Positions 47,482 to 60,563 of a stretch of DNA of 64,000 bases are shown here, piece after piece. The notes beneath the pieces were generated by a model. It was given only the letters and a program-made list of their open reading frames with translations, did no database searches and was not told where the DNA came from. The stretch covers positions 53,749,427 through 53,813,426 of the forward strand of contig CM042089.1 in the NCBI GenBank assembly GCA_023512835.1, read 5' to 3'. The translations under genes were made by a program, and so were the position numbers. The stretch is from Taxillus chinensis (taxonomy: Eukaryota > Streptophyta > Magnoliopsida > Santalales > Loranthaceae). Positions within the stretch are counted from its first letter, which is position 1, and each line of letters starts with the position of its first letter.

Positions 47482-50400
47482 TCCTCCCCACCTTAGAACT
47501 TTTCGTCCTCGAAAAGCCAACTGAATCAAATGTCACAACTATCCTCATAAGACGTCATAGACCCCAATATCCAACCAAGCCCACACCCACGTGAATATAA
47601 TTATTGACACCTATTCTGACACACTCAAACCATCCTACAAATTTATTAAACCACAAGCGCCGAGCTGATACAATATATACCATAGACCGAAACTAGCATG
47701 TGCTCGTAATCAATAACTAAGCACATGAATATAATTATGAGAACAACATACAACAAACAAAATAACATAAAACAAACACACATGACACGATATCGGAAAA
47801 ATCCTTACATAAAACAAACACACATGACACGATATCGGAAAAGTCCTTACATTCTCTCCCCCTTAGGACTTTTCGTCCCCGAAAAGACTAACCAGCAACA
47901 GTCCTAACGATAGGGCAACGCTTAGTCCATCAGCCATGAGCCAGCACAATGCTTCAGGACATACCATTAACTATTACGAAGCAAAAAGGTATTTATAGAT
48001 TTACATTCCCGTGAACTAATAACGCATCCACTAACCATTTAACATAAGGAGAGGTTGGCGGGGGGGTTATCATCCTTCTATAAATTATTTATGATCCCTT
48101 GCCAACACAACAAGGCTTAGATATTTGGGTAACACATCCTTAATTAAGTCACTTGAAACATAACATAACTCACCCAACTCTAGTGGTAACTCTAGACTAC
48201 GGATAGTCATGGTAACAACAAGGTTAAATGGACACTTCAACATAGTTAAACTGACACCTCAACATAAATCACTAGATCATAGTCGATACGATCACCTATT
48301 AAAATCCAATAACCAATCAAATTAACAGATTGCACCACATACAACTACTGCACGCCAAATACCCAATATCGAACCACTACCAGTAACCCCTTGTAATTAA
48401 TCCACTAAATGACCATCATAACAAGTCATTAATGAAACAACACCATACTAACAACTCCATAACCGATACCATACACTACCTCAAAATTATTCCAACTGGA
48501 GCCAACATTACCACCAAAACTAACCAATCTAATAGAACCCAAAACAATAACGAGTAACATTATAACCCAAAAATCCATCAAAGCACTATCAACCCAAATC
48601 AATAGGGTAAACGCACCACCTTAATTAAACATTGCATTACCAAAGTCCAACAACCTACTCCCAATTAACCAATTACCCGCAACAAGTGCAATAAGGAAAC
48701 ATTGCCTCACAAATCATGATCAAATATTATAAACAATATGTCAACCATATAATAATCACAAACAGAGCACAAAATAAAACATCAACATATTAACAATCAT
48801 GCGAATATCTATTTCCATGCACAGAAGGAAAGTCACACCTAAGTAGGCTCCAACAAACTGATCCCACAACAAAGAGGGCTAAGTAGACGCCGCTAAATTA
48901 CACCTAAGTAGACGCCGCTAAATTACAACCGAGTTCCCTTACAAAGAGGGCTTCATAACCAAACAACAAGCAACAAACTCGGCTACTACAACATGTCATA
49001 CTAACATCACCAAGGGAAAGCTCATCAAGCTAATCCCACCATAAACCGTTCACCAGTTCCACATCATCATGCTTATCACCAATCAATCCAGCCAAACGAT
49101 CAATAAACAAGGTCCATCCTAGTTTCACCACGTGTCACCACACAAAATAATAATGTATGTAACTAACAACAAACCAGTCAAAGTGAAACAAGGCAACAAT
49201 AAGAAATACTATCATTGTTACACTCAGTCATAGATACACAACACGGTACACATCTCAATCACACATCATAATAAATAAACAGGTTAAAAACAACACTTAT
49301 AATTAAGACAACCAAGCAAGCACAATCACAGCCACAACCACACAGGCTTCCAAAACCACAGCCACACAGGCTCCACGGCCACACAGGCTACCATAACCAC
49401 AGCCACGCAGGCTCCATAGCCACACAGGCTCCCACAATTCCAGATAGCACACTCACAACCACAACACAATAATATGTGTTCACATTACATCAAATAACAC
49501 ATGTAATCGTATCATACAACTATACCCCAAAACAGGGCAAAAGTCCACAACATGTCATTTGCACGCCATATCATATGAAGAATATCCAAACAATCATACA
49601 ATATGGTAATCCATATTGACATCAATCGACATAAATCACAATAATATTTAACACAGAGTTGATCATCACTATTTATTCATTTATTTACTATTGTTACTAG
49701 TGTCGTAAGTATATTATTTATGTTTTTTTAGTTTTATTGTATATTTACCATTCTTATCAATAACCGGTTACACGCACCAACATAGTCCACCACAAGCCAA
49801 CACCACACAAGGTGCATGCAACCAACAACGAGCAACTACTCAAAAACAAGCAGGCCAACAACCCATAAATATTTACACAATTATAATGGCAATCGAGTCA
49901 AGGAAAAAGGCATACCCAAGAATGCTCAACACTATTCACTAACATTCAACCAAAATCTTATATAGCATTTCAACTGACTGGTAGCATTTAACCAAGTCAA
50001 CATACGACGACTGAAAAATCGATATACAGATTCAACATTTAACTATACCTTAAAGTCATAAGAAATATAGCTCCCATTATTTCTCAGATTATTTAATCAC
50101 CTTCTAAATCATCTACTCATTAACATTTTTGAAAAGACAAGTTATTAAAATATTTTATCGAAAGGATATGAATTCTCCACTCCCATTCCAAAAGACTATG
50201 TCATCACTATCTCCCCCACTCCTTAGCACGCCTACCCTTTAATTGCCTTAAAATGAAAATAAACCATTATTGAATCTACTAATCCCATCATGGTTTTCTC
50301 ATAATATTTAAGCCTAATATCTGATCAGTATATATTGCTAGTTATAACAGTTGTTAGTTTATGCCGTATTATTATATTCACTATACTATTTAATCCTTGA

Positions 50401-51006
50401 ATATTTTATTCCATCGTTTACCATTGTTGTACTTCATATTTTACTTTTATTAGGTTACATTTTTCTAACCTTCCAATCCTTTTGCTACTACTTTATATAC
50501 CACACGTTAGATAAACATGATACATCAATTCACATCATAGGAGAAACAATCATGATCCGTAGGTCCATAACAAGTAACACCCTTTTCAAGAGATAATTAC
50601 AAATTACTTTACCTCACTCGTGACCCCATACGATTTTTTTTAAATATTAATTCTCTCAATTTATACACCCATCAATTTAATTCCATAAATTCACGCCAAG
50701 TAAATCCCACACACATTTTTTTAAATAATTAACTCTCACCCAAATAAATTAATCATATCTCCACATGCAAAAGCTCTTCTCTCCAAAATTTCCTTAGTCC
50801 AAAAATTAATATTAAAATAGATAAATAAATAAATAAACAGTAAAAATCCACCAAATTAATATTAATTCTATAAAATAATCAAAAACATGGTAAAATAAGA
50901 AATTTGGAAGAATTTTTTTTAAAATGCATTAAATTATGCCACGTAATCCAAATTACTCAAAGTACATTTTAAATTTCTCTAAAATTGCATTTAAAAAAAA
51001 CAAATT
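47482..51006 (-). other. Non-coding interior of the nested LARD, right of its polypurine tract
   Basis: Contains a CTTTTCGTCCTCGAAAAG block (about 47496-47514) and a second one (47868-47887). Between and beside them is a 41-bp tandem duplication (47766-47852). The rest has no supported gene. CACAGCCACACAGGCT-type repeats at 49330-49440 match the interior of the + strand copy in reverse. Confidence 0.8.
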
Positions 51007-51011
51007 ACACT

Positions 51012-52350
51012 TGATGGTCCCTTGGAGCCTAGAGGGGGGTGAATAGGCTCTTATCGAAACTCTTTTTAACCTCTTAAGACACCACACTAATCTAGTTAAG
51101 TGATAGAATCACTGCGGAAGATAACCAGATAGTGGAAGTATTTTGTTTTATTATCAAGAGATAATTACAACAAAATAGAAGCAAGACTCTCTTACACTCT
51201 GTTTACAAAAGGATTCACACACTAGCCTAGATTATATCTTTGAGCTCTTGTGCATACATAGGGTTAATTCAGGCTCGTTCGCTCACGCCACACAAATGTA
51301 CAAGTATGAATATTTATACAAACATTCCTAAGAGACAACCTTGGAACTTGTAGTTCCGGAATGCGTTCAGCACTAACTATTCCTCGGTAATCTCTTTGTC
51401 TTGACTGCTGCGGTTTGTGGAGCTCAAGATCTTGGGTTTGAAGAGTATAAGTGCCTTTGTGAGTTCCCAAATATAATTAAGGTTGTGTCCACATATCCGG
51501 GTGATCCACGTGTAAGATTCTTCAGCTTCTCAATGAGTTTGTCTTACATCGGGACACCACAAGCTGATAACCTTAAATGCGGTTAAGTTGAAGTAGCATC
51601 TTCTTGGTCCGGTGTAATTTTCCTTACTCCGTTGCTAATGAAGCTCGGAACCTTACTCCGTGTCAGTGGTTGCTTACTCCGTATCTATTTGGTACTGGAA
51701 TCCTTAGTCCGTGTCAGCGCTTCCTTACTCCGCATGTAAGTTCCTTACTCCGTATGTAAGTTCCTTACTCTGGGCGACTCTAAGGGATCAGAGTGCTTAC
51801 TCCGTACTAGCGCTTCCTTACTCCGCATGTAAGTTCCTTACTCCATATGTAAGTTCCTTACTCCGGGCGAGTCTAAGGGATCGGAGTGCTTACTCCGTAC
51901 TAGCGCTTCCTTACTCCGTATGAGTAAGTTGTCCGGATTCTTTACTCCGCATCTAGTTTCCTTAGTCCGTGTAAATAAAGACTTGAGTCCTTATTCCGCA
52001 TTAGTATTCCTTACTCCGCATGTATGGAAGACTCGGATGTCTTACTCTGTATCTTCTTTTACTTCGTGCGACCTTGTGGACCAGGATTCTTACTCCGCAT
52101 CACTTTGACTTAGTCCGCACGAATGTTCCTTATTCCGCATGTATTAAAAACTTGGTTATTTACCAAGTGTTTGACGACACTCACTTTTGTCCGGATCAGG
52201 ATTATGTATCCTGTCCTTAGCTTTGCTCTCACGAGTGTATCTCCGGATTAATAACATATCTTCTGCAATGACTAAAGAAACATAAAAGATCTCAAATCAA
52301 ATTACATAGGGCTTTATTGGCATTATCCAAGTTCTGGGCTTGATCCAATA
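51012..52350 (-). mobile_element. Solo LTR of a SIRE-like copia family, minus strand (copy B)
   Basis: A 1339-bp copy closely matching 25479-26888. It starts TGATGGTCCC, and ACACT flanks it (51007-51011 and 52351-52355). Its right end reads CCAATA where copy A has TTAACA, so one terminal base is changed from the CA rule. The CCTTACTCCG array spans about 51615-52030 and the G-run near the start is shorter than in copy A. The short frames across the array are not genes. Confidence 0.9.
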
Positions 52351-52355
52351 ACACT

Positions 52356-53091
52356 AAAGCTCAAAATATTGATGAATAGAATTTACACAATTAAAATAAT
52401 CAATTAAGTTCAAATTATTGCACAAATATTTGTCATAAAGCACAAATAAAATGCAATTATCACTCCCAAGTAGTGACCCCTAAGTCTACACCACATATAA
52501 CTCATAAGTCCCAAATGTCATCCATGGGACATTGCCCCCTTCCTATACACTTCCATCAAGCAATCACCCATAACAAGCATAACCCAATAGATCCTCATCA
52601 TATCACAGTGGGGTTCATTTTCCCCCGAAATCCATTACATTTGCCCAATCATTTAACTGGCTACCTAAGCCATCGAACAATTGGTAAGGTTCATATTTCC
52701 CCTACCACATCATTATAATAACATCATACGAAAGATAATACTATAGCATATTGTACTTGAATCAGCTCAAAACAATACAGGTCAGTCCAAAATAATGTAA
52801 GTCATTAACAAGCAACTACGCAAATCATTCCAAGCAATTTCAAGAAATTTCCCATCTATAAAGTCAAACATCATCAAATTATCACGCGCAACCAATTCTA
52901 GTGCCCTAAATGTACAAGCAATGTCATGTCATGTATGCACCCATCCCAATGCATCATAAGATGATCTGACTGACACTAAGGAAACCAAGGACACCATTAA
53001 GGACTGCGTTGATCAGGCGCTCTCCCTAATGTCTCCCAAGCCCCAAAGTTTCAATCAATCACCCTACTATGCTAGGTCCACTAAATCGACC
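52356..53091 (-). other. Non-coding interior of the nested LARD, next to the primer site
   Basis: No supported gene. It matches 55931-56650 of the + strand copy in reverse orientation, including the GATCAGGCGCTCTCCCTAAT segment near 53012. Confidence 0.75.
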
Positions 53092-53103
53092 GCTCTGATA
53101 CCA
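53092..53103 (-). other. Primer binding site of the nested LARD
   Basis: GCTCTGATACCA on the plus strand is the exact complement of TGGTATCAGAGC, the initiator tRNA-Met site. It lies three bases from the LTR at 53107. Confidence 0.9.
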
Positions 53104-53106
53104 ACT

Positions 53107-54996
53107 TGTCACGCCCCAAAATTCTAAAAATTACAGAACCAGGAACACGACTTTCCCACACCCACTCCAGGGGTCGAGGGGTTAGTGACTGATCCATTCC
53201 TGTACAATACTACAATAGGGGTAGAATTGTATACTCGATGAATTAAATTCAAAATTTATTTTTAAAAAAGATATGACAATGCAATCAATTCTTATAAATG
53301 TCCAGTACCCAAAATCACTCACAATTAAGTTCCACCAAAAGGTTCATACAACTGTCACGGACCCAAGTCCGGAATAAGAAATAATAACATCAATCATGTT
53401 TTACAAAATCCATAAATCAAGTTATTGCAGAATTTAAAACAAACAAAAATTAGCTTCGGACCAGCCTCTAGCGAATGAGTCGATACCTGAAACATGTCAA
53501 CAAAGTAGGGGTGAGCACAAATGCCCAGTAGGTGATCTCCATCTCCTCACTATCTTATAACATGAATTCCTAAGTCTACATATCGGTGTATGCTTGTGCA
53601 GTGTAGTGTCCTACTTTATCACAATAAGCTTACATTCAATCACAAAATATAATATCACACACATTACATTTCATTCATTAAGGGTACACACCAAACAATC
53701 CAACCATCCAGGAGATTCCCACATCCAGCTCCAAGGATCCCAATCATTACTAGATAGCCATATGTGGGACCTGTGGTGTCCTTAACGACAACCTGCCACA
53801 TATGGGACCTCATTTAACCAGCCACATAGGGGACCTGCGGACTCTTGCCAGCCCTATGTGGGACCTGCGGTTAACCCAACCAACTCCACCACCAATTCCA
53901 CATATAATCAATAAATAGAATATTCCAACAATCAAAATTCAATACAACAGCCTTACAAAATATTTAATTCATCAATCCGGCACTAACCACAAATAATATA
54001 TATATATATAGATATACATACATATATAAATATTCATCAAACATCCAACACCTTAAATATCAATTAAGTAATATTAAGCTACATACAAGTAATATTTAAA
54101 TGCCAAATTTGTAATATTGAACTACAAACAATATTTCTAGTGTCAGACTATAAATATCAAGCCACAAACAATGTTTCTAATATCAAACTATTAATGTCAA
54201 GCCTTCGACAATATTTTAGATGATAAATTAATAATATCAAGCTTCAAGTAATACTTCATATTATTAAACTATAATATCAAACTCAAGCACTATTTTCATT
54301 ATTAAACTAACAATATCATAATTCTTGTTTGACCTTGCTATTGGAATGGTATCAATGAAATGTTATTTTTACTACTAAATCAAATTAAATTAAATTTATC
54401 TATATATCTTGATAATTATCAAAATACACATATATAATACCATGCATGACTTCATAATAATGCATGGATTTAATGCACGAATTTATTACCCACATATATT
54501 AACTATTGACACACACGACTTAATTCCCATAATCAATTAAGCCCGCTCCTTTTAAAAAAATCTGACACTAAAAAAAGATGCCCCTTTTTCTTTCACTGCC
54601 ATGAAACCACGCATGTAAAGATGCCCCCTTTTTTGATTAAGAGAAAATTAAATAAAATAAAACAAAACCCTTGTGCTGCATTAGATCGAACGGATTGTGG
54701 AGGCAGGAACGTATAGGCTGCCGCCACCCGTCATGGAGACGCTAACCAGGCTGTCATTCGACAGCCTGGTGTGCTGCTGCTGCCGCACGGAAGAAACCAG
54801 GCCAATTGGCCTGGTACGGGTAGAAATTAATAATAACTAATTAGAATATGATAAAAGGGATAACAGGTGCAGTAGCTCGTCTAAGGATTCGGAACCGGTC
54901 GAATCACGCCGCACTGCAACAATCGCCCAACCGTATGTATATACACGTAAATGAATATATTTATATAAATACATACATATCCAAACGTTTATGTAT

Positions 54997-55027
<31 letters not shown>

Positions 55028-55473
55028 TCTAACAGTTTGTGCTCGCGCAATAGAATAACGAGGAATCAAGAATCACCTACCTCTTGCCTTCCGAAGGGAT
55101 TAAACTCGCAAGAACAGTCTAGAATCAGCGAAGAACGATGAAGAACGCGAAGAACACTAAGAACTCTCCTCCGGCGGCTAGGGTTTCTCAAAACAAAGTT
55201 ATAATAAATAATAAAACCCCCAAACCCTATTTTTAATTAAAATTTGTCCTCCTCTTTAATAATTTCCAAAAAGCCCTCCTAAATTTTATATTTCATTTAT
55301 TAACCCTCAATTTAACTCCCAAAAATTACTAAATAACCCCTGAAGGCTTCTGGACCTCAAATTAGGCCCAAATATAGTTAAAACGATTGTATTAATGGCC
55401 ACATTCTCAAAATAACTTTCTTAACATCAAATATAGATTATAAGTTATGCTAACACATATACGAATCCTTACA
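53107..55473 (-). repeat. 5' LTR of the nested minus-strand LARD
   Basis: Starts TGTCACGCCCC and ends GAATCCTTACA on the plus strand. It has the same layout as 45123-47481, with both hairpins perfect here (54745-54770 and the 20-base palindrome 54796-54815) and a longer (TA)n near 54996-55026. Confidence 0.92.
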
Positions 55474-55478
55474 GGGCA

Positions 55479-55915
55479 TTTGTGCTCACTCCTACTTTGT
55501 TGACATGTTTCACGTATCGACCTATTCGTTAGAGGCTGGACCGGAGTTACTTGTTATTTAACTAACATTTTGTAAAACTTGGATTATGGATTTGTATAAC
55601 ATAATTTGTTTATTTATTTGAATTATCCGGACGAGGGTCCGTGAAAGTTGTATTAGATTTGTACTAAGAATTTATATGTACATAAATTATTTTAATGTGT
55701 GTTGTATATTTATGGAAAAGGAATGAAAGCATTATTGTACCATATTTAATTTATTGACCAAGTCTTATGTTGAATTTCATCATTTAGTGCAATTCTACCC
55801 CAGTTGTAGTTTTGTATAGGATATAGTTGGCTACTAATCCCCTCGACCCCTCGAGTGTGGGCATGAGGACGTCGCGTTCCTAGTTCTGTTGTCTTCAGAA
55901 TTTGGGGGCATGACA
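55479..55915 (+). repeat. 5' LTR of the + strand LARD, second part
   Basis: It resumes at TTTGTGCTCACTCC after the GGGCA duplication and ends GGGGGCATGACA. It matches 62126-62564 of the 3' LTR. Confidence 0.92.
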
Positions 55916-55918
55916 AGT

Positions 55919-55930
55919 TGGTATCAGAGC
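55919..55930 (+). other. Primer binding site of the + strand LARD
   Basis: TGGTATCAGAGC, an exact initiator tRNA-Met complement, lies three bases after the 5' LTR. Confidence 0.92.
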
Positions 55931-58900
55931 TGTCGATTTAGTGGACCTAGCATAGTAGGGTGATTGATTGGGACTTTGGAGCTTGGGAGACATTAGGGAG
56001 GGCGCCTGATCAACGCCGTCCTTAATAGTGTCCTTGGTTACCTTAGTGTCGGTCAGATCATCTTAGGATGCATTGGGATGGGTACATACATGACATGACA
56101 TTGCTAGTGCATTATATACACTAGAATTGGTTGCGCTTGGTACTCTGATGATAGTTTGACTTTACAGTTGTGAAATTTCTTGAAATTGCCTGGAATGATT
56201 TGCGTAGTTGCTTGTTAATAACTTACATTGTTTTGGATTGACCTGTATTGTTCTGAGTTAATTCAAGTCCTATATATTAGAGTATTACCTTTCGCTTTAT
56301 ATTATTATGATGTTGTGGTAGGGGAAATATGAACCCTACCAATTATTTGATGGCTTGGGTAGCCAATTAAATGATTGGGCAAATGTGATTGATTTCGGGG
56401 GAAATGGACCCCACTGGAATATGATGAGGACCAATTGGGTCGTGCTTGTTTTGGTTGATTGATTGATTGATATGTATAGGCGAGGAGCAATGTCCCATGG
56501 ATGACAGTTGGGACTTATGAGTTCTATGTGGTGTAGACTTATGGGTCACTGATTGGGAGTGATAATTGCATTTTATTTGTGCTTAATGATAAATATTTGT
56601 GCAATAATTTGAACTTAATTAATTATTTTAATTGCACAAATTTTATTCATCGATATTTTGAGCTTTTAGTGTAATTTTAAAAAAATATATGTAATTTTAG
56701 AGAAATTTAAAATATACTTTGAGTGATTTGGATTACATGCCATAATTTAATGTATTTTATTTTAAATTCTCTTTCAAATTTCTTATTTTATCATGTTTTT
56801 AATTATTTTATCCATTTTAATATTAATTTTTGGACTAAGGAAATTTTGGGGAGAAGAGTTTTTGCATGTGGAGATATGATTAATTTATCTTGGTGAGAGT
56901 TAATGATTTAAAAAAAAATGTGTATGTGAGATTTACTTGGCGTGAATTTATGGAATTAAATTGATGGGTGTGTGAATTAAGAGAATGAATATTTTTAAAA
57001 AAACAAGAAGTGAGATTAAAGATGATTTATTATCTTGGTTTCCTTTGTCTTGTGATTTGGACCGTGTAAAAAAAGGGTGAGAGAATAGATTGGAGAGAGA
57101 GAGAGTTGATATGAGAAATTGAAAAAAAAAAACAAGAAGAGGAAAATCGTATGGGGTCACGAGTGAGGTAGAGTAATTTGTAATTATCTCTTAAAAAAGG
57201 TGTTAGAGCCTGCTTGTTTACTTGTTATGGACCTACGGGTCATTATTGTTTCCCCTATGATATGAATTGATGTATCATGTTTGTCTAACGTGTGGTATAT
57301 AAAGTTGTAGCAAAAGAATTGGATTGTTGGAAAAATGTAACTTAATAAAAATAAAACATGAAGTACAACAATAGTAAATGATGGAATAAAATATTCAAAG
57401 TTTAAATAGTGCAGTGAATATAATAATATGGTATAAACTAACAACTATTATGACTAGCAATATATACTAATCAGATATTAGGCTTAAATATTATGAGAAA
57501 ACCATGATGAGATTGGTAGATTGAATAATGGTTTTTTTTTGTTTTAAGGCAATTGAAGGGTAGACGTGCCAACGAGTGGGGGAGATAGTGATAACATAGC
57601 CTTTTGGAATGGGAGTGAAGAATTCATTTCCATCAGATAAAATATTTCAATAAATTTTTTTTAAAAAAAAGTGTTAGTAAGTGATTTAGAAGGTGATAAA
57701 ATAATTTGAGAATCAAAGGGAGTTATATTTCTTATGACTTTATAAGAGGTTTTGGAAATGGTCTTGGAGAAACACCACAAGAGGAAAGTAATGCCCTTTT
57801 TTCCCTAGATTTAAATTGTGGAACTTGTTAAACATGTGATGATGTCTTTAAGATATAGTTAAATGTTGAATTTGTGTGATAAAAAAAATTATAATAGTAA
57901 AATAAAATAGCAAAAAAAGAGCATGTTGATTGATGTGGTTAGTTGTATATTATGATGTTGATGTGACTTTGTTGTATGACATTGATTGGTTCACTGCTGC
58001 TATGAATTGTTAGTTAATGCTAGTGAACGATTGTTTGGATTATTCACTTCCTTTGTTTACTTGTGAGTGCGATTGTATCGATTTCTCATCAATGTATGTT
58101 GATTGTGTTGTTAGTTTTATGTTGACTTGGTTATATGCTACTAGTTGGTTGAAAAGTGATATGGGATTTTGGTTGAATGTTAGTGAATGGTGATGAGCAT
58201 TCCTAGGTATGCCTTTTTCCTTAGATAGATTGTCATATTAGTTGTGTTTATTTGTCCAGTAAATATTGATTGGTTGTTAGCTTGCTCGTTCTTGAGCCGT
58301 TGCTCATTGTTGGTTGTATACACTTTGTGTGGTGTTGGCTTGTGGTGGACTATGTTGGTGCGTGTAACCGGTTATTGATAAGAATGGTAAATGTATAATA
58401 AAACTAATAAATAATAATAATAATCATCGTAAATAATATACTTACAACAATAGTAACAATAGTAAATAAATGAATAAATAATGATGACCGACTCTATGTT
58501 AAATTTTATTGTGATTCATGTCGACTAATGTCAATGTGGATTACCACACTGTATAATTGTTTGGATATTCTTCATATGATATGGCATGCAAATGAAATGT
58601 TATGGACTTTTGCCCTGTTTTGGGGTATAGTTGTGTGATACGACTACATGTGTTATTTGATGTAATGTGAATGCATATTATTGTGTTGTGCTTGAAAGTG
58701 TGTTGTGTGGAATTGTGGGAGCCTGTGTGGTTGTGGAGCCTATGTGGCTGTGGTTATGGTAGCCTGTGTGGCTGTGGTTATGGTAGCCGACCTGTGTGGC
58801 TGTGGTTATGGTAGCCTGTGTGGCAGTGGAGCCTGTGTGGCTGTGGATGTGGAAGCCTGTGTGGTTGTGGTTGTGATTGTGCTTGCTTGGTTGTCTTAAT

Positions 58901-60563
58901 TATAAATGTTTTTAACTTATTTATTTATTATGATGAGTGATTGATACGTGTATCGTGTTATGTATCTATGCCTGAGTGTGAGCATAATTGTATTTCCTAT
59001 TGCTACCTTGTTTCACCTTGATTGGGTAATTAACAACTACATGCATTCTTATTTTGTGTGGTGACTCGTGGTGAAACTGGGATGAACCTTCTTTCTTGAT
59101 TGATTGGCCTGATTGGTTAGTGGTAAGCATGATGATGTGGAACTGGTGAATGATTTATGGTGGGACTAGCGTGGTGAGCTTTCCCTCGGTGAGGTCATTA
59201 TGATATGTTGTTGTGGTAGTTGAGCTTGTTGTTTGGTTATGAAGCCCTTTTTATAAGGGGACTTGGTTGTGATTCAGCGGCGTCTTACCCTGTTTGGTGG
59301 AGCCTACTTAGGTGTGACCTTCCTTCTGTGCATGAGAGTAGATATTCACATAATTGTTGATATGTTGATGTTGTTTTGTTTTGTGCTCTGTTTGTGATTG
59401 TTATATGGTTGCTATATTGTTTATAATATGTGATCATGATTTGTGAGGCAATGTTTCCTTGTTTCACTTGTTGTGGGCTATTGTTAATTGGAAATAGGTT
59501 GTTGGACTTTGGTTAATTAGGGTGGTGAGTTTGTCTTGTTAATTTGAGCTGATAGTACTTTGATTGATTTTTGGGCTCTAATCTTAATCCTTATTGTTTG
59601 AGCGCAATTAGGTTGGTTAGTTTGGGTGGTGATGTTAGCATTCATTAGTATAATTTTAAGTTGATATGTGGTCGGTTGGGGTGTTGTTTGTACGATGTTG
59701 TTTCATTAACGGTTTGGTTATGATGGTTATATAGCGGGTTAATAAAAATTGGTTTATGGTAGTGGTTCGATATTGGGTATTGGGCATGCAGTGGTTGTGC
59801 ATGATGAAATTTATTGATCTAATTGATTATTGGATTTTGATAGGTGATCATATTGACTGTGATCCGGCGATCTATGTTGAAGTGTTAGTTTGCCCATGTT
59901 TAGCCTTGTTGTGGTGATGGCCGAGTTTATGCTGCATTCCATGTGACTTAGCCTTTTTTCGTTGACAAGGGATCATAAATAGTTTACAAAAGGATGATAA
60001 CCCCTCTTATTATGTTGAATGGTTAGTAAATGCGTTGTAAGTTCAAGGGAATGTGAATCGTGAATGTATTGTTACTTCATAATGGTTAATGGTATGTCTT
60101 CAAGTGTTGGGTTGGTTAATGGTGGGTGGACCTAGCATTACCTTAACAGTACAATAGTTAATGGCTAGGTGGGGTTCTGGAATCCTATCATAGAATTAGA
60201 GATCCTTATCATTAGGATTGTTAGTTGGTTCAATCTTTTCGGGGACGAAAAGTCCCAAGGTGGGGAGAATGTGAGGATTTTTCTTGGTGGTCGGAGCAAG
60301 TTCACTATGATGTGTATGTTGAAATAATTACTCGTAGTCATATGGTGGTTTTTGTGAGGGGCATGATGTATGGTTGTTGCTATGTGTTGCTTGTGTATAA
60401 AATATGATTGGTTATGTAAGGATTATGCTAGTGGAAGTAATTGTATTCATTAGTGTGGGTAATATGTTAGATATTGGGTATGCGTAGTAGTTGTGTGTAG
60501 GTATAGTGTTTATAAGGACGTTTTATTCTTTTTTGAGGACAAAAAAGTCTAAGGCGGGGAGGA
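55931..60563 (+). other. Non-coding interior of the + strand LARD
   Basis: No gag or pol motifs on either strand. Notable parts: GCCTGTGTGGCTGTGG tandem-like units (58700-58880), which give a spurious 64-codon frame; a first polypurine-like block with GGGGACGAAAAG and AAGGTGGGGAGAATG (60240-60272); and a second one (about 60533-60563) just before the 3' LTR. Confidence 0.8.

Larger units (their letters stand above)
45123..55473 (-). mobile_element. LARD-like element, minus strand, nested in its own relative
   Basis: LTRs lie at 53107-55473 (5' in its orientation) and 45123-47481. GGGCA flanks it on both sides (45118-45122, 55474-55478). The primer site is at 53092-53103 (minus strand). A GAGGACGAAAAG-rich polypurine region lies right of 47481. 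The interior is about 4.3 kb after removing a solo LTR at 51012-52350 and has no coding remnants. The interior and LTRs match the + strand element in reverse orientation. The LTRs are about 2.36 kb, longer than the 2.0 kb LTRs of the host copy, so the two belong to subfamilies. Confidence 0.92.

Noticed and set aside
58705..58899. A 64-codon Gly/Val/Cys-rich frame
   Set aside because: It is the translation of G/T-rich repeats inside a non-coding LARD interior.
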